A stretch of 64,000 bases of DNA from Spirulina major PCC 6313 (GCF_001890765.1 NZ_KV878783.1:4244771-4308770), one strand, 5' to 3'; numbered from the stretch's first letter, positions 44,036 through 54,298 are shown. Notes: generated from the sequence alone by a model not told the origin. Numbers and translations: made by a program.

Positions 44036-44274
44036 AGTTTAATTTGTGGGGCTGACTGTACAAAAGACTTAGTGACCCATTGTGACATATCTTTACGCAG
44101 GGGGCGATCGGCAGCACCGGGAACGGCCCTGATTTCGCACCCCTTTTTAAAAAAAAATCCGTATTCAAAATCACTCTTTTTTAGATAAAAGTAACAATCG
44201 CTACATTTTTGGCTGATTTTTTTCTACACTAGGAGATGAAATGAATTCACCACAATCTCGGAGGATAGCAAGCC

Positions 44275-44481
44275 ATGCTGAATGCGTATACCAAATTTAA
44301 TCGCCGCACCCATGACGTAATCAGCCACAGTACAGCGTGGGACTGGATGACGGTGCTTTGTGCCAGCACGATTGTGGCTGTGTTAGTGGTTTTACCCCTA
44401 ACCCAAGTTCGCCAAGCGGGAGTCACTCCCCACGAAGCCACCCTATGGCAAACAACCTTGAGTACGCGGGGGGGACGTTAG
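44275..44481 (+). CDS. Small single-span membrane protein
   Basis: A 68-residue protein with one membrane helix (LCASTIVAVLVVLPLTQV), preceded by ggaggatagcaagcc, a good ribosome-binding site. It lies convergent to narB and downstream of a 240-base AT-rich promoter-like region. I do not recognise a family. Confidence 0.65.
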   Translation: MLNAYTKFNRRTHDVISHSTAWDWMTVLCASTIVAVLVVLPLTQVRQAGVTPHEATLWQTTLSTRGGR

Positions 44482-44498
44482 GTAGGCGGATGGCCGGC

Positions 44499-46712
44499 TT
44501 AACGTTGGGATAGTACCGGATTAAAGGCTAATGTGCGTTCTTCAGCGGTTGCAGGCACTGAAGACAAATTCCCTTGAACGGGGAAGAGTTGCACCGCACA
44601 GGCCTTGAGTTCTGGTTGTAATGAAGTGGGGCAGGCAGCGGCATGGGTGAGGATATTCGCTTCGGTATCATCGCCCCAGAGTGCGCCCCAATGCATCGGT
44701 GCAAAGACCGTACCGGGGGCGATCGCTTTCGTCACCTGCGCAGGGAAGCGACAGAAGCCTCGGCGCGATCGCACCTCTAACCAATCCCCATCATTCACCC
44801 CCAAGGTGCGAGCATCGCGGGGGTGAATTTCGAGGGTGGGGTGGGGGTGCATTTTGACGATTTTTTCAATGCGGCCGGTGCGAGATTGGGTATGCCAATG
44901 GCCGTAGAGTCGCCCCACGGTGAGGACAAAGGGATAGTCTGGGTCGGGGGGTTCGGCAAGGCCGCGTGAATGGAAGGCGGCAAACTGGGCGCGACCGTCG
45001 GGGGTGTTAAAACTGGCGTTGGTGTAGAGTTGAACACCGTGGGATTGGGGTTCGCTGTCTTGGGGGCAGGGCCATTGAATCGGGCCGAAGTCCTGGAGGC
45101 GATCGTGGCTGATCCCGGTCATGTCGCAGGGACGGCCAGCGGTGAGGCGGGTGAATTCTTGGTGCACCTCGGCGGCGGTGGTGGCGGTGAATTGCGCCTC
45201 AAACCCCAAACGCCGCCCCACTGCGGCGAAGATTTCCCAATCGGCGCGAGCCTCGCGGGGCGCGGGTCGGAAAGCGGGGCAGAGGGTGACGACGCGCTCG
45301 GAGTTGGTCATCGTGCCGGTTTTTTCGCTCCATTGGGCGGCGGGAAGGAGCAGGTGGGCGTAGGCGGCGGTTTCCGTGGGGTAGTAGGCATCTTGGCAGA
45401 TGGTGAAGGGCGATCGCAACAAGGCCGCCTGCGTCCGTTTTAGATCCGGCATACTCACCGCCGGATTGGTTGCCACCACCCACAACAGCCCGACGTGATC
45501 CTGTTCTAATCCTTGGATCATCGCCCAAGCATCGCGGCCCGGCGTTGCGGCAATCTGACCGGCTGGCAACCCCCAGGCCTGTTCAAGTTCGGCCCGATGC
45601 TCCGGATTTTTCACACTGCGATAGCCCGGCAAAATATGCGCCAAACCGCCCGCTTCTCTGCCGCCCATGGCATTGGGTTGACCCGTGAGGGAAAAGGGGC
45701 CTGCGCCCGGTTTGCCAATATTGCCCGTCATCAGGTGCAAATTGATCAAGGTGCGCACCTTAGCCGTCCCTTCAGAGGATTGATTGAGGCCCATCGACCA
45801 CAGGGACAGCACCCGCTCGGACTTTGACCACCATTGGGCCACTTTTTTCAAGTCACCGAGACTAATCCCGCAGGTTTCGGCCACCACTTCAGGGGGATAA
45901 TGCTGGATCACCTCTGCGTAGGCCGGGAAATTGCGAGTACATTCATCAATGAAGAAGGTTTCGATCTTGCGGGACTTAAGAAGCAAGTAGGCGATGCCGT
46001 TAAACAGGGTGATATCTGTGCCGGGTTTGATGGCGAGGTGGATGTCGGCCTTCTCGGCGGTGGGGGTGCAACGCGGATCGACGACGACCATTTTGACGTG
46101 ACGATTGCGCTTGTGGTACTTCGCGAGACGGTTGAAGGCGATCGGGTGACATTCGGCCATGTTCGCCCCGGCGATGAAGGCAAAGTCGGTGGTTTCGAGG
46201 TCGTCATAACAGCAGGGAGGGCCATCGGAGCCGAAGCTCTGGGTGTAGCCAGCGACGGCGGAGGACATACAGAGGCGGGAGTTGGCATCGAAATTATTGG
46301 TGCCGAGACAGCCCTTGAGGAGTTTTTGGGCGGTGTAGTAGTCTTCGGTTTGGAGTTGGCCGGAGCCATACATGCAAATGCCGTCGGGGCCAAGGGTGGC
46401 GCGGGTGGTTTGGATTTGCGCAACGATGCGATCGCAGGCCTCGTCCCAGGAAATGCGCTCAAAGGGTTGATCGAGGCGATCGCGCCCCATCGGATATTCG
46501 AGGCGATCGCACTCTAGGGATTCGGCAATGGTTGCCCCTTTAACGCACACATGACCAAGACTAGAGGGATGGGCGCGATCGCCTTTCACCCGCCAAATCG
46601 GAGTCCCCTGAGCATCACGTAGCGTCCCCCGACCAGGAATAGCGGGCGGGGTCACTTCTAAACCACAGCCCACACCACAATAGGGACAGAGAGTGCGATG
46701 GGTTTCAATCAT
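44499..46712 (-). CDS. narB: Ferredoxin-dependent nitrate reductase
   Basis: A 737-residue molybdenum enzyme reducing nitrate to nitrite in the cytoplasm. The N terminus [12 protein letters not shown] and a later [14 protein letters not shown] give the 4Fe-4S cluster. The bis-MGD cofactor sites include [35 protein letters not shown], and [18 protein letters not shown]. It is full length for cyanobacterial NarB. The nitrate transporter gene lies 132 bases upstream on the same strand, with a hairpin between. Confidence 0.95.
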   Translation of the reverse strand: MIETHRTLCPYCGVGCGLEVTPPAIPGRGTLRDAQGTPIWRVKGDRAHPSSLGHVCVKGATIAESLECDRLEYPMGRDRLDQPFERISWDEACDRIVAQIQTTRATLGPDGICMYGSGQLQTEDYYTAQKLLKGCLGTNNFDANSRLCMSSAVAGYTQSFGSDGPPCCYDDLETTDFAFIAGANMAECHPIAFNRLAKYHKRNRHVKMVVVDPRCTPTAEKADIHLAIKPGTDITLFNGIAYLLLKSRKIETFFIDECTRNFPAYAEVIQHYPPEVVAETCGISLGDLKKVAQWWSKSERVLSLWSMGLNQSSEGTAKVRTLINLHLMTGNIGKPGAGPFSLTGQPNAMGGREAGGLAHILPGYRSVKNPEHRAELEQAWGLPAGQIAATPGRDAWAMIQGLEQDHVGLLWVVATNPAVSMPDLKRTQAALLRSPFTICQDAYYPTETAAYAHLLLPAAQWSEKTGTMTNSERVVTLCPAFRPAPREARADWEIFAAVGRRLGFEAQFTATTAAEVHQEFTRLTAGRPCDMTGISHDRLQDFGPIQWPCPQDSEPQSHGVQLYTNASFNTPDGRAQFAAFHSRGLAEPPDPDYPFVLTVGRLYGHWHTQSRTGRIEKIVKMHPHPTLEIHPRDARTLGVNDGDWLEVRSRRGFCRFPAQVTKAIAPGTVFAPMHWGALWGDDTEANILTHAAACPTSLQPELKACAVQLFPVQGNLSSVPATAEERTLAFNPVLSQR

Positions 46713-46778
46713 AGTCAGTGCAACAGGTTAAAACTAGGGGTGTTAAAAACGATTGAAAATTACAGTTAAATGCTGAAT

Positions 46779-46827
46779 AGCAACAATTGACAGAGCACCA
46801 AGGTCATTACGTCTGTCAATTGTTGCT
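46779..46827 (-). terminator. Perfect hairpin between nrtP and narB
   Basis: The arms agcaacaattgacag (46779-46793) and ctgtcaattgttgct (46813-46827) are perfectly complementary over 15 bases, with a 19-base loop. It sits 17 bases beyond the end of the transporter gene and upstream of narB. There is no T run, so it may act as a processing site, stabiliser or attenuator rather than a full stop. Confidence 0.55.
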
Positions 46828-46844
46828 GGAGTTCACGCCAAGAC

Positions 46845-48461
46845 TTAGAGAATCCGAGCAGATTGATCTTCCGGTAACACCGAGGGATGACCATGGGCGG
46901 CCACCACTTCCGCTTCCCCTTCATGGAATTCTGCGAAAGAGCCTTGGGGTTCTTCCAAGATAAAGAAGCAGAGGAACGCCACCACCAAACTCGCCACCCC
47001 CAAGATTTGGAAGAAGATCACATTGGCTTGGTCAATGATCGCCGGGCTTGCTTCCGCCCCGCCCCCTAACCACACCGGCAACATACTCAAAATCGTTAAG
47101 TATGCCACCGCTCCCACGTTGCCATACGCCCCCACGTTACCCGCAATTTGCCCGGTCACGCGACGCTTAATCAGCGGCACGATCGCAAAGGTAGACCCTT
47201 CACCCGCTTGGACAAAGAAGGAGCAAGCCATGGTCATCACCACCGCTAGGATAATCATCGGCATTTGCGAGAGGCCGAGAGAGTCGCGCAGGGAAGGAAT
47301 GCTACTCATCACCAGATAGCCAATCCCCATCCCGAAGGTCAGAATTGCCATGGTGTTTTTCCGACTGCCCAAGCGGTCAGAGATTAAACCACCACCGGGA
47401 CGCGCCACCAAATTCACAAAGGCATAACTCGCACCGAGCAACCCCGCCAAGGCTTTATCCAGCCCAAAGGTGCCTTCAAAGAATGCCGGTAGCATGGAGA
47501 CCACCGCTAATTCAGACCCGAAGTTGACAATGTAGGTGAGTTCGAGGATGGCCACTTGCTTGAACTTGTAGCGATCTTCGGGGGCATAGTGTTTGCGACC
47601 GGCGAGCAGGTCTTTGTTGACTTCCCAACAGTTATAGGATTGAAAGAGGTACAAACCAACTAGAGCGACCCAGGCAATCATCATGCCCGTGGGGGAGAGG
47701 AAGTTCACTTTTTGCAAGCGCCAAGCCAAGACCATTAGAATCCCGGTGAGGGGGGCATTCATGGCCATCAAGAGCCAGAAGTCTTTCACGGTGGTCACTT
47801 CGATGCCACGGGCACTTTCGGGGCGTTGGTAGACTTTACCGGGGGGGGTGTCGGTGACGTTGAAGAAGTAGAAACAGCCGTAGATGGCGGCAATGGTACC
47901 AGTGGCAGCGATCGCACCGCGCCAGTTCAACACTTGACCCGTGGCTAATTCAAAGGAACCGGGGAAGAAGCTCAACGCTCCCGCCACTAACACGAGACTT
48001 AACGCTGCAAACGCAGAGCCAAAGTTACCCCAGCCGCCATAGATCCCTTCCGCGAGACCAATTTCTTTCGGGGGGAACCATTCCGCCGTCATCCGAATCC
48101 CAATCACGAACCCTGCACCCACAATCCCCATCAACAACCGACCTAACACCAGTTGATTGAAATCCCCTGCGGTCGCAAAGAGCCAGCAGGGAATTGCCGC
48201 ATACACTAATAAGGCTGAATAGGTTAATCGGGGGCCATATTTATCGAGGAGCATTCCGATAATGATTCGGGCCGGAACGGTTAACGCCACATTACACATT
48301 AGTAATGTGCCGACTTGCCCTTGGGCGAGGTCAAATTCTTCCTTAATGGTGGTCATTAAGGGAGCCATATTGAACCACACCACAAAGGAGAGGAAAAAGG
48401 CAAACCAGGTTAAATGTAAAACGCGATATCGATCCCGAAAAGACAGTATTTCTGTGAGCAT
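46845..48461 (-). CDS. nrtP: Nitrate/nitrite MFS transporter
   Basis: A 538-residue member of the nitrate/nitrite porter group of the major facilitator superfamily. The start at ATG 48461 is preferred (MLTEILSFRDRYRVLHLTWF), since the longer frame begins with a weak hydrophobic leader. Motifs include FNMAPLMTTIKEEFDL, LLDKYGPRLTY, and the nitrate signature GWGNFGSAFAA. The C-terminal region has ARPGGGLISDRLGSRKNT and a soluble tail. It replaces the ABC permease nrtABCD used by many freshwater cyanobacteria. It is followed by narB, forming a nitrate uptake/reduction pair. Confidence 0.93.
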   Translation of the reverse strand: MLTEILSFRDRYRVLHLTWFAFFLSFVVWFNMAPLMTTIKEEFDLAQGQVGTLLMCNVALTVPARIIIGMLLDKYGPRLTYSALLVYAAIPCWLFATAGDFNQLVLGRLLMGIVGAGFVIGIRMTAEWFPPKEIGLAEGIYGGWGNFGSAFAALSLVLVAGALSFFPGSFELATGQVLNWRGAIAATGTIAAIYGCFYFFNVTDTPPGKVYQRPESARGIEVTTVKDFWLLMAMNAPLTGILMVLAWRLQKVNFLSPTGMMIAWVALVGLYLFQSYNCWEVNKDLLAGRKHYAPEDRYKFKQVAILELTYIVNFGSELAVVSMLPAFFEGTFGLDKALAGLLGASYAFVNLVARPGGGLISDRLGSRKNTMAILTFGMGIGYLVMSSIPSLRDSLGLSQMPMIILAVVMTMACSFFVQAGEGSTFAIVPLIKRRVTGQIAGNVGAYGNVGAVAYLTILSMLPVWLGGGAEASPAIIDQANVIFFQILGVASLVVAFLCFFILEEPQGSFAEFHEGEAEVVAAHGHPSVLPEDQSARIL

Positions 48462-48494
48462 TGCAATGATAAAAGTTAGGCGAAACAGTAACAA

Positions 48495-48700
48495 AAATAG
48501 AGAACGTCAACAAGAGGATTAATCTCCCTCATTCTGAATCAATGACTACATTCAAAATGGTTGTTGTTGATGTCCTTTAGCATCACACTGTTACTTGAGA
48601 TGTTTCGTGTTTTTTGATACAAAAAAATAAATGAAATGCAATTAAATCATCACTTTTTATTTAAGATTGCATACCTTTTGAGTCGGTCTTAAGCGCAAAA
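48495..48700 (-). other. Leader of the nitrate transporter gene
   Basis: AT-rich, non-coding stretch between the nirA terminator and the transporter gene. It must hold the promoter of nrtP-narB if these are not transcribed by read-through from nirA. The best NtcA-like site, GTA-N8-TAA near 48670, lacks the last base and a -10 at the right distance, so no promoter is assigned. Confidence 0.4.
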
Positions 48701-48708
48701 TTGCAGAC

Positions 48709-48738
48709 AAAAAAAATCAGACCAGCGGACTGATTTTT
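48709..48738 (-). terminator. Rho-independent terminator after nirA
   Basis: On the minus strand the arms aaaaatcag and ctgattttt flank tccgctggt and are followed by further T, making a run of about eight. It starts some 100 bases beyond the nirA stop, which points to nirA forming its own transcript. Confidence 0.7.
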
Positions 48739-48840
48739 ATCGAATTCAGGAAAGGGTGATGGGGGTGATATTAGGGTGCGATCGCCATGGATCAAATGTT
48801 GTGGTTAACGTGATTTTGATCTGGCCGCTGTCGCTACCTC

Positions 48841-50379
48841 CTATGGGGCGGGTGCCTTAGGCGTTGCCCCCAATTTTTCGATCATGAGGGATTCTAAAAC
48901 AGCAATTAAATCATCACAGGCGATCCCTTTTTGGACACAGGTGCCAAGCTGGGCATCTTTGCCCACGGTTCCCCCCATATAAATATCCACACCTTCAACG
49001 GTTTTGCCATCTTTGCGGACTTTGGTTCCCATCAGGCCAATATCAGCCACTTGGGGCTGACCGCAGGAGTTGGGGCAGCCTGTCCAATGGATGCGAATTC
49101 GGTGGGGAATATCGAGGCGTTGATCGAGGGTTTGGGCGATCGCAACGGCCCGTTGTTTGGTTTCCACGAGGGCGAAATTACAAAATTGTGCACCGGTACA
49201 AGAGACGAGCGATCGCGTTAACGGTGTCGGCTCCAGCCTAAAGCGTTCTAAGAGAGGTTCGGCTAAGAACATCGGCAGATTTTCATTGGCAATAAACGGC
49301 AAAATCACATTCTGTTCTACTGTCCAGCGAATTTCCCCATTGCCATACACCTCTGCTAGCCGCGCCAACTCAAACATGGCCGCCGCATCTAAACGCCCGA
49401 CGGGAATATGGAGCCCCACGAAACTAAAACCCGGTTGCAGTTGCGGGTGAACGCCGAGATGATCCCGCTTGTCCCAATCAATTTCGTCTTTTGCTGCGGC
49501 TGGGGTTAAGGGGTGGCCGAGGTGGTCAGCGATCGCCGCCTGGAACCGCTCCATCCCCCACTCATCGATCAGCCACATTAGCCGTGCCTTCTGACGATTC
49601 GATCGCAACCCATAATCCCGGTACACCGTCAAAATGGCGCGGCAGATCCCCACCACCGCCGCCGCCGTCGGTGGAACCCAAGCATCTAAAGGAATCGCCG
49701 CTTCACACCGCCGTGCTGAGAAAAAGCCACCAACTAGCACATTAAAGCCCAGTTCACCCGCGTTGTACGCCGGCACAAACGCAATGTCGTTAATTTCAGC
49801 ATGAACAGCATTATCCCGACCGCCTTCAATGGCAATGTTGAATTTACGCGGCAGGTTGGTAAATTCGGCATTCCCTTCGCCCTTGTTGGTGATCATGTCC
49901 TGCACCGCTTGGACAAGATCACGGGTATCGATCAATTCATCGCCATCAATACCTGCGACGGGAGAGCCAGTAATATTGCGCACATTGTCCATCCCCGACT
50001 GCACAGAGGTGAGGCCAACCGCTTTAAAACGACGAAAAATATCGGGAAAATCTTCAAAGCGCAGGCCCCGCAGTTGGAGGTTTTGACGGGTGGTGATGTC
50101 GGCACTGCCATCGTCTCCGTAGCGTTGCACCACTTCCGCCAAGACGTGCATTTGGTCAGCGGTAATGATGCCGTTGGGAATCCGCAGCCGCAACATGAAT
50201 TTACCGGGGGTCACCGGTCGGTAAAAAATACCCAGCCACTTGAGACGATGTTCGAGGTCGCTCTTGTCGATGGCTTCCCAACCAAGGGCAGCAAATTGTT
50301 CAAGTTCATCTTTCACCGCCAATCCATCTTTGGCAGCTTTTAATTGTTCAAATCGGTTTAAGGAGGGTTGGCTAGTCAT
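48841..50379 (-). CDS. nirA: Ferredoxin-nitrite reductase
   Basis: A 512-residue siroheme enzyme reducing nitrite to ammonium. The siroheme/4Fe-4S binding cysteines are in SCTGAQFCNFALVE and HWTGCPNSCGQPQ. Other motifs are DITTRQNLQLRGLRFEDFPD and NPVAGIDG-like SPVAGIDGDELIDT. It is full length and lacks the extra C-terminal ferredoxin domain found in some strains. Transcription should come from the NtcA-type promoter at 50611-50652; a 230-base leader with a MITE-like insertion separates it from the gene. Confidence 0.95.
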   Translation of the reverse strand: MTSQPSLNRFEQLKAAKDGLAVKDELEQFAALGWEAIDKSDLEHRLKWLGIFYRPVTPGKFMLRLRIPNGIITADQMHVLAEVVQRYGDDGSADITTRQNLQLRGLRFEDFPDIFRRFKAVGLTSVQSGMDNVRNITGSPVAGIDGDELIDTRDLVQAVQDMITNKGEGNAEFTNLPRKFNIAIEGGRDNAVHAEINDIAFVPAYNAGELGFNVLVGGFFSARRCEAAIPLDAWVPPTAAAVVGICRAILTVYRDYGLRSNRQKARLMWLIDEWGMERFQAAIADHLGHPLTPAAAKDEIDWDKRDHLGVHPQLQPGFSFVGLHIPVGRLDAAAMFELARLAEVYGNGEIRWTVEQNVILPFIANENLPMFLAEPLLERFRLEPTPLTRSLVSCTGAQFCNFALVETKQRAVAIAQTLDQRLDIPHRIRIHWTGCPNSCGQPQVADIGLMGTKVRKDGKTVEGVDIYMGGTVGKDAQLGTCVQKGIACDDLIAVLESLMIEKLGATPKAPAP

Positions 50380-50415
50380 AGCGAGTGATTCAGATAGGTT
50401 CAGTGCTGGGCGGAT

Positions 50416-50566
50416 GGTTGACTGACTTGATAGCCCTCACCCCCAACCTCCCAGAGGGCGAGGGGAGCCGATCCATTTTTCCAGTTTCCTATCCCCTAGG
50501 GAGAGGGCTAGGGTGAGGGCTTGCCGGGATCTGGCTAATTTTGTCAGTCAACCAGGCTGGGCGGAT
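50416..50566. mobile_element. MITE-like insertion in the nirA leader
   Basis: The terminal inverted repeats ggttgactgac (50416-50426) and gtcagtcaacc (50543-50553) enclose about 115 bases with inner complementary segments agccctcaccc and gggtgagggct. The 11-base string gctgggcggat stands immediately before the element (50405-50415) and again just after it (50556-50566), as expected for a target-site duplication. It carries no gene. It lies between the nirA promoter and its start codon, thus in the transcript's leader. Confidence 0.7.
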
Positions 50567-50610
50567 ATGGGCTGGAGAAAGGCGATGGGATTGAGTCTAG
50601 AATTAGGTTC

Positions 50611-50652
50611 ACCTTATGGAGAAAATCCTCGGAATTTTGTAGTATTGGGCAC
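50611..50652 (-). promoter_or_regulatory. NtcA-activated promoter of nirA
   Basis: On the minus strand GTG-N8-TAC (GTGCCCAATACTAC, 50652-50639) is followed after exactly 22 bases by TAAGGT (50616-50611), a TAN3T -10 box. NtcA-activated promoters have GTA-N8-TAC centred near -41 and a -10 about 22 bases downstream, so only the third base of the first half-site differs. The gene downstream, nirA, is a classical NtcA target used for growth on nitrate in the absence of ammonium. Confidence 0.8.
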
Positions 50653-50861
50653 AACTTTTGTTTCTTTATGAGGATCGAATCTGAAAATGATGCGATTTGT
50701 GCATGAAAAAGGGAGAGGAAAACGAAAATTTCTTTTACACTGAAGACTCACCCCTGTGCTGTGCTCAGGGCCATGCTATGGGGAAGTTGCGATCCAGGCT
50801 TGTGGGCGGTTTGAACCTGGATGATGCGTGTTTTGATTGTCACTGGTGTTCTTAGGTTTTT

Positions 50862-52052
50862 ATGTCTCATTCCCTTACTGCTGCGACTCAATGTGCCCAA
50901 GCGGGAAAGTGGTCGGCGGTGTGTCAGCATCTGCGTCAATGGTTGGCGATCGCACCCGTTTCGCCACCAGATGAAGAACGGCACGCCCTGGATTTGGCGT
51001 TGTTGGTGTTGGAATGGGGGGATTTTCAAGAGCGTTGGGAGGTGGCGAAGGTGTTGCCGCGTTTCGGTACGGGGGCGATCGCACCGCTCCTCGCGATCCT
51101 CTCCAATGGAGAACGAGAACTCGAAGAACGCTGGTTTACCGGACGCATTCTCGGCGAATTCCCAGAGCCGCAGGTGATTGATACCCTGATTGATCTGTTG
51201 CAAACCTGTGCTGATGAAGAATTGTGTACGGTGGTGGCTGGGGCCCTGGCTCAGATTGGCCAACCGGCGATCGCTGCCCTCACCCATAGCCTTGATCAAC
51301 CCACTGCCCGCCCTATCGCCGTGCGCTCCCTCGCCCAAATTCACCACCAGGCAGTGATTGACCCCCTCCTCACCGTTACCCAAGATGCCGACCCAATCAT
51401 CCGTAAAACAGCGATCGAGGCCCTGAGCGGCTTCCAAGATACACGCATTGGCCCAGTGTTACAGCAGGCCGTGCGCGATCCCGTGGCGGCGGTGCGGCGT
51501 GAGGCCTTGATGGGCTTGGGGTTGCGGGTGACTCAGATCGGGGAGCAGGCGGTGTTGGCGACGGTGTGCCCCTGTTTAGAAGATTGGCATTTGGAAGTCT
51601 GTCAACAGGCGGCGTTAACCTTGGGGCGTTTAGGCAGTCCGGCGGCGGTGGCAGCGATCGCCCGCGTCCTCGAACGCACCACCACCCCCGCCCCCCTGCA
51701 ACAGGATTTAATCCGGGCGCTGGGCTGGACGGCCACCCCCGAAAGTTTAGCCGTCTTACAGGAGTTGCTGCCGCGTCTCTCGATTGGATTGGGGGTCGAA
51801 GCGATCCACATCGTCGGACGAATTGAGCGGGAGTCGCTCCGCCCGGCCGGTGCAACCCTGCTGCTCAACTACTACCGGCAGTACCACGATCGCAACCTGG
51901 ACTATCGCCTCAAACAAGCCCTCACCCAAGCCTGGGGCCAACTGGGCGATCCGATTGCCATTGATGCCCTGGTGCAGTTGATGGGGGATGTGGATCATCG
52001 GGTGCGCCTCCATGCGATCGCGGCGTTGAAGCGGTTCGACTTACCCGCCTAA
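50862..52052 (+). CDS. HEAT-repeat protein divergent from nirA
   Basis: A 396-residue alpha-solenoid with about eight HEAT or PBS-lyase-like repeats (for example DADPIIRKTAIEALSGFQDT, DPVAAVRREALMGLGLRV). It resembles the CpcE/NblB-type superfamily of bilin lyases and phycobilisome degradation factors only in repeat type. From memory, a CpcE-like HEAT-repeat gene next to nirA occurs in other cyanobacteria. A regulatory or chaperone role for nitrite reductase is possible but not shown here. No enzymatic motif is visible. Confidence 0.75.
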   Translation: MSHSLTAATQCAQAGKWSAVCQHLRQWLAIAPVSPPDEERHALDLALLVLEWGDFQERWEVAKVLPRFGTGAIAPLLAILSNGERELEERWFTGRILGEFPEPQVIDTLIDLLQTCADEELCTVVAGALAQIGQPAIAALTHSLDQPTARPIAVRSLAQIHHQAVIDPLLTVTQDADPIIRKTAIEALSGFQDTRIGPVLQQAVRDPVAAVRREALMGLGLRVTQIGEQAVLATVCPCLEDWHLEVCQQAALTLGRLGSPAAVAAIARVLERTTTPAPLQQDLIRALGWTATPESLAVLQELLPRLSIGLGVEAIHIVGRIERESLRPAGATLLLNYYRQYHDRNLDYRLKQALTQAWGQLGDPIAIDALVQLMGDVDHRVRLHAIAALKRFDLPA

Positions 52053-52068
52053 ACCGGATACCCAGGAC

Positions 52069-54069
52069 TTAAGGCGACCAAGACCGTTTTTTCCAGCCCC
52101 GGATTTCGGCAGGGGTGAGGCTTTGGCCGAATTTGAGGTATTCCGATTGAGCCGCGTCGAGAATGGCCTGCATCGTGACGGGGGCATCGGCTTGGGCGGC
52201 GAGAAAAGCCGCATTGAGAGCGATGGAGCGAATATTTCCCCCCGTAACGTTGAGTTGACTGAGAAGGTCAAAATCAAGCCCTTTTTGGGGCATTTGGGGC
52301 GGGAAAATCTGCTGCCAAATTTGGGCACGGGACTCGGCTTCGGGGAAGGGAAAGTTAATGATAAATCGCAGCCGCCGGGTGAAGGCATCGTCGAGATTGT
52401 CTTTGAGGTTGGTGGTGAGGATGGCGAGGCCGTGATAGGCTTCCATGCGCTGTAACAGATAGCTGACCTCCATGTTGGCGTGGCGATCGTGGCTGTCTTT
52501 GACTTGGGTGCGTTTGCCAAAGAGGGCATCGGCTTCGTCAAACAGCAGCACCACACCGCCCGCTTCGGCTGCGTCGAAAATTTGGCGGAGATTTTTCTCG
52601 GTTTCGCCGATGTATTTACTGGTGACCGCACTGAGATCGATGCGGTAGAGGTCGAGGTTGAGTTCGCGGGCGATCACTTCGGCGGCCATGGTTTTCCCCG
52701 TCCCACTAGGGCCCGCAAACAGGGCGGTAATCCCTAGGCCGCGGCGGCCTTTACTGGCGAATCCCCAGGTTTCATAAACGGTGTGGCGTTGGTTGACTTG
52801 CTCGACGGTGGCTTTGAGGAGGGCTTTTTCGCGATCGCCTAAGATCAAATCATCCCAGGTGGCGATCGCATCAATGCGTTGGGCGAGGTGGTCGAGGCGG
52901 GGGCGGGCTTGGTGGCGGCAAAATGTCCAGAGGGTTTGTTTAAACACCGCCGGATCGGGGTCAACCTCTACCAGACTGGCGGTTTGGATCGTGCGGGGGG
53001 AAAGGGTGAAATGGGCAATGATGTCATTGAGGGCGGCGTGGTGGGTTTCGTCGAGCAGGCCGAGGGCGGTGTGCCACAGTTGCCACTGTTCGGGGTGGGT
53101 GAGAGGTGGAATATTGAAAACGGCGATCGCCCCTTGAGACAGTTCAATCCGCTCCGCCGTAGAGAGCAGCAGGGGAGCATTGAGGCGATGGGCAAACCGT
53201 TGCAGGACCGTGGTTTGTTCGCTCCCTAGCCCCGCGTCTAGATCACAGACCAGTAAACTCCCCGTCAAGATCACAAAGCGTTGCCAGCACAGAATGAGGG
53301 AGGTTAACGCCGGGGCAGCGGTGGGCAGATCCGCCAAGGCGATCCGATAGAGGGGGGCGTGACTGGCGTGGCTGACGGCGATCGCGATCGCTTGGCGTTG
53401 TTCCGGATTCGCCCCGCACAGTTGCACGATCGGGCTAGATTGCGCCGCCGTCAACATCGCTGCGATCGGCTCAACGAGGGCCGCATGGGAGGACGACAGG
53501 GGGGATTGCTGCGAGGATAGTGGCTCAATCACCCCAGCTAACAGCCCATCGACGTAGGGTTCACCCAGGAGATAGTGCAAAATGCTTTCATCAATTTGCA
53601 GCCGGGCATGGGTGATGTCGTCATCGGTGGAGTTGTGCAACAAGTTCCAACGGCGCAGGGGCGCGTGGGGGGTGAGGGCTTGCCAATGGCTATGGGGAAA
53701 CAGTTGCAAGGCAAGCTGAAAGGTGGGATAGGTGCATTGGGGCTGTTGGTGGGCGATCGCACAGAGATCCCGAAACTCCGGATGCACGGCCCGCCCCGCA
53801 CAAAACACGATTAAATCTCGCTCAAAAGTAGACAAGCCAAAGCGTTGACAGAGTTCGAGCAACGCCGGAGGGTGGGACATCTGAGCCGCGATCGCCTCCA
53901 TCCCTGCCTCGTCCGGGGGCGGCGGCATCTCTGCGGTGCGATCCTGACTCTGGGCAATGGTGCGATCGAGCCACGTCTGGATTACGGCGATCGCTTCCAC
54001 TAAATAGTCGTAATTGTCTTGATACCAAGTCGGGTCAGATTGGGAGGGGTGCGATCGCTCAAAACCCAT
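52069..54069 (-). CDS. AAA+ ATPase of the eCIS-associated type
   Basis: A 666-residue protein. The N-terminal 400 residues form a helical/alpha-beta region that contains a degenerate first ATPase-like fold. The C-terminal AAA+ domain has Walker A GPSGTGKT at 453-460, Walker B VLLFDEADALFGKR near 507-520, sensor ILTTNLKDNLDDAFTRRLRF, and an arginine finger region. This architecture is the ATPase commonly encoded in extracellular contractile injection system loci (the Afp15/Pvc15 type), where it is thought to aid assembly or cargo loading. Sheath, tube or baseplate genes are not present in the window. It is divergent from three candidate effector genes that share a leader, which supports the assignment. 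Confidence 0.8.
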   Translation of the reverse strand: MGFERSHPSQSDPTWYQDNYDYLVEAIAVIQTWLDRTIAQSQDRTAEMPPPPDEAGMEAIAAQMSHPPALLELCQRFGLSTFERDLIVFCAGRAVHPEFRDLCAIAHQQPQCTYPTFQLALQLFPHSHWQALTPHAPLRRWNLLHNSTDDDITHARLQIDESILHYLLGEPYVDGLLAGVIEPLSSQQSPLSSSHAALVEPIAAMLTAAQSSPIVQLCGANPEQRQAIAIAVSHASHAPLYRIALADLPTAAPALTSLILCWQRFVILTGSLLVCDLDAGLGSEQTTVLQRFAHRLNAPLLLSTAERIELSQGAIAVFNIPPLTHPEQWQLWHTALGLLDETHHAALNDIIAHFTLSPRTIQTASLVEVDPDPAVFKQTLWTFCRHQARPRLDHLAQRIDAIATWDDLILGDREKALLKATVEQVNQRHTVYETWGFASKGRRGLGITALFAGPSGTGKTMAAEVIARELNLDLYRIDLSAVTSKYIGETEKNLRQIFDAAEAGGVVLLFDEADALFGKRTQVKDSHDRHANMEVSYLLQRMEAYHGLAILTTNLKDNLDDAFTRRLRFIINFPFPEAESRAQIWQQIFPPQMPQKGLDFDLLSQLNVTGGNIRSIALNAAFLAAQADAPVTMQAILDAAQSEYLKFGQSLTPAEIRGWKKRSWSP

Positions 54070-54298
54070 AACATCAAAGTATCCTCGCGTTTCTTAACTC
54101 CCCAGCGTAGTACAGTTTCCGGCCCGAATCACCCGCCCAACCCCCAAAACTCGACTAAAGTCGAATAACTTAGATCAACTCGTTCCCCTAAGCTAAGAAC
54201 TAGAATTACGATCAGCCACACCCTAAATCTATCCCCATCTTGTCCCACAACAAGGATGGAAAATTCTCACACCCTAAAATCACTGGAGGCCTGTCGCT

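Noticed and set aside
48640-48690. NtcA-type site upstream of the nitrate transporter (GTA-N8-TAA)
   Set aside because: The second half-site lacks the C, and there is no TAN3T at the required distance.
52041-52631. Alternative minus-strand frame over the AAA+ ATPase domain
   Set aside because: It is a shifted reading of the Walker A/B region, low complexity and without a start signal; the main frame has all AAA+ motifs.
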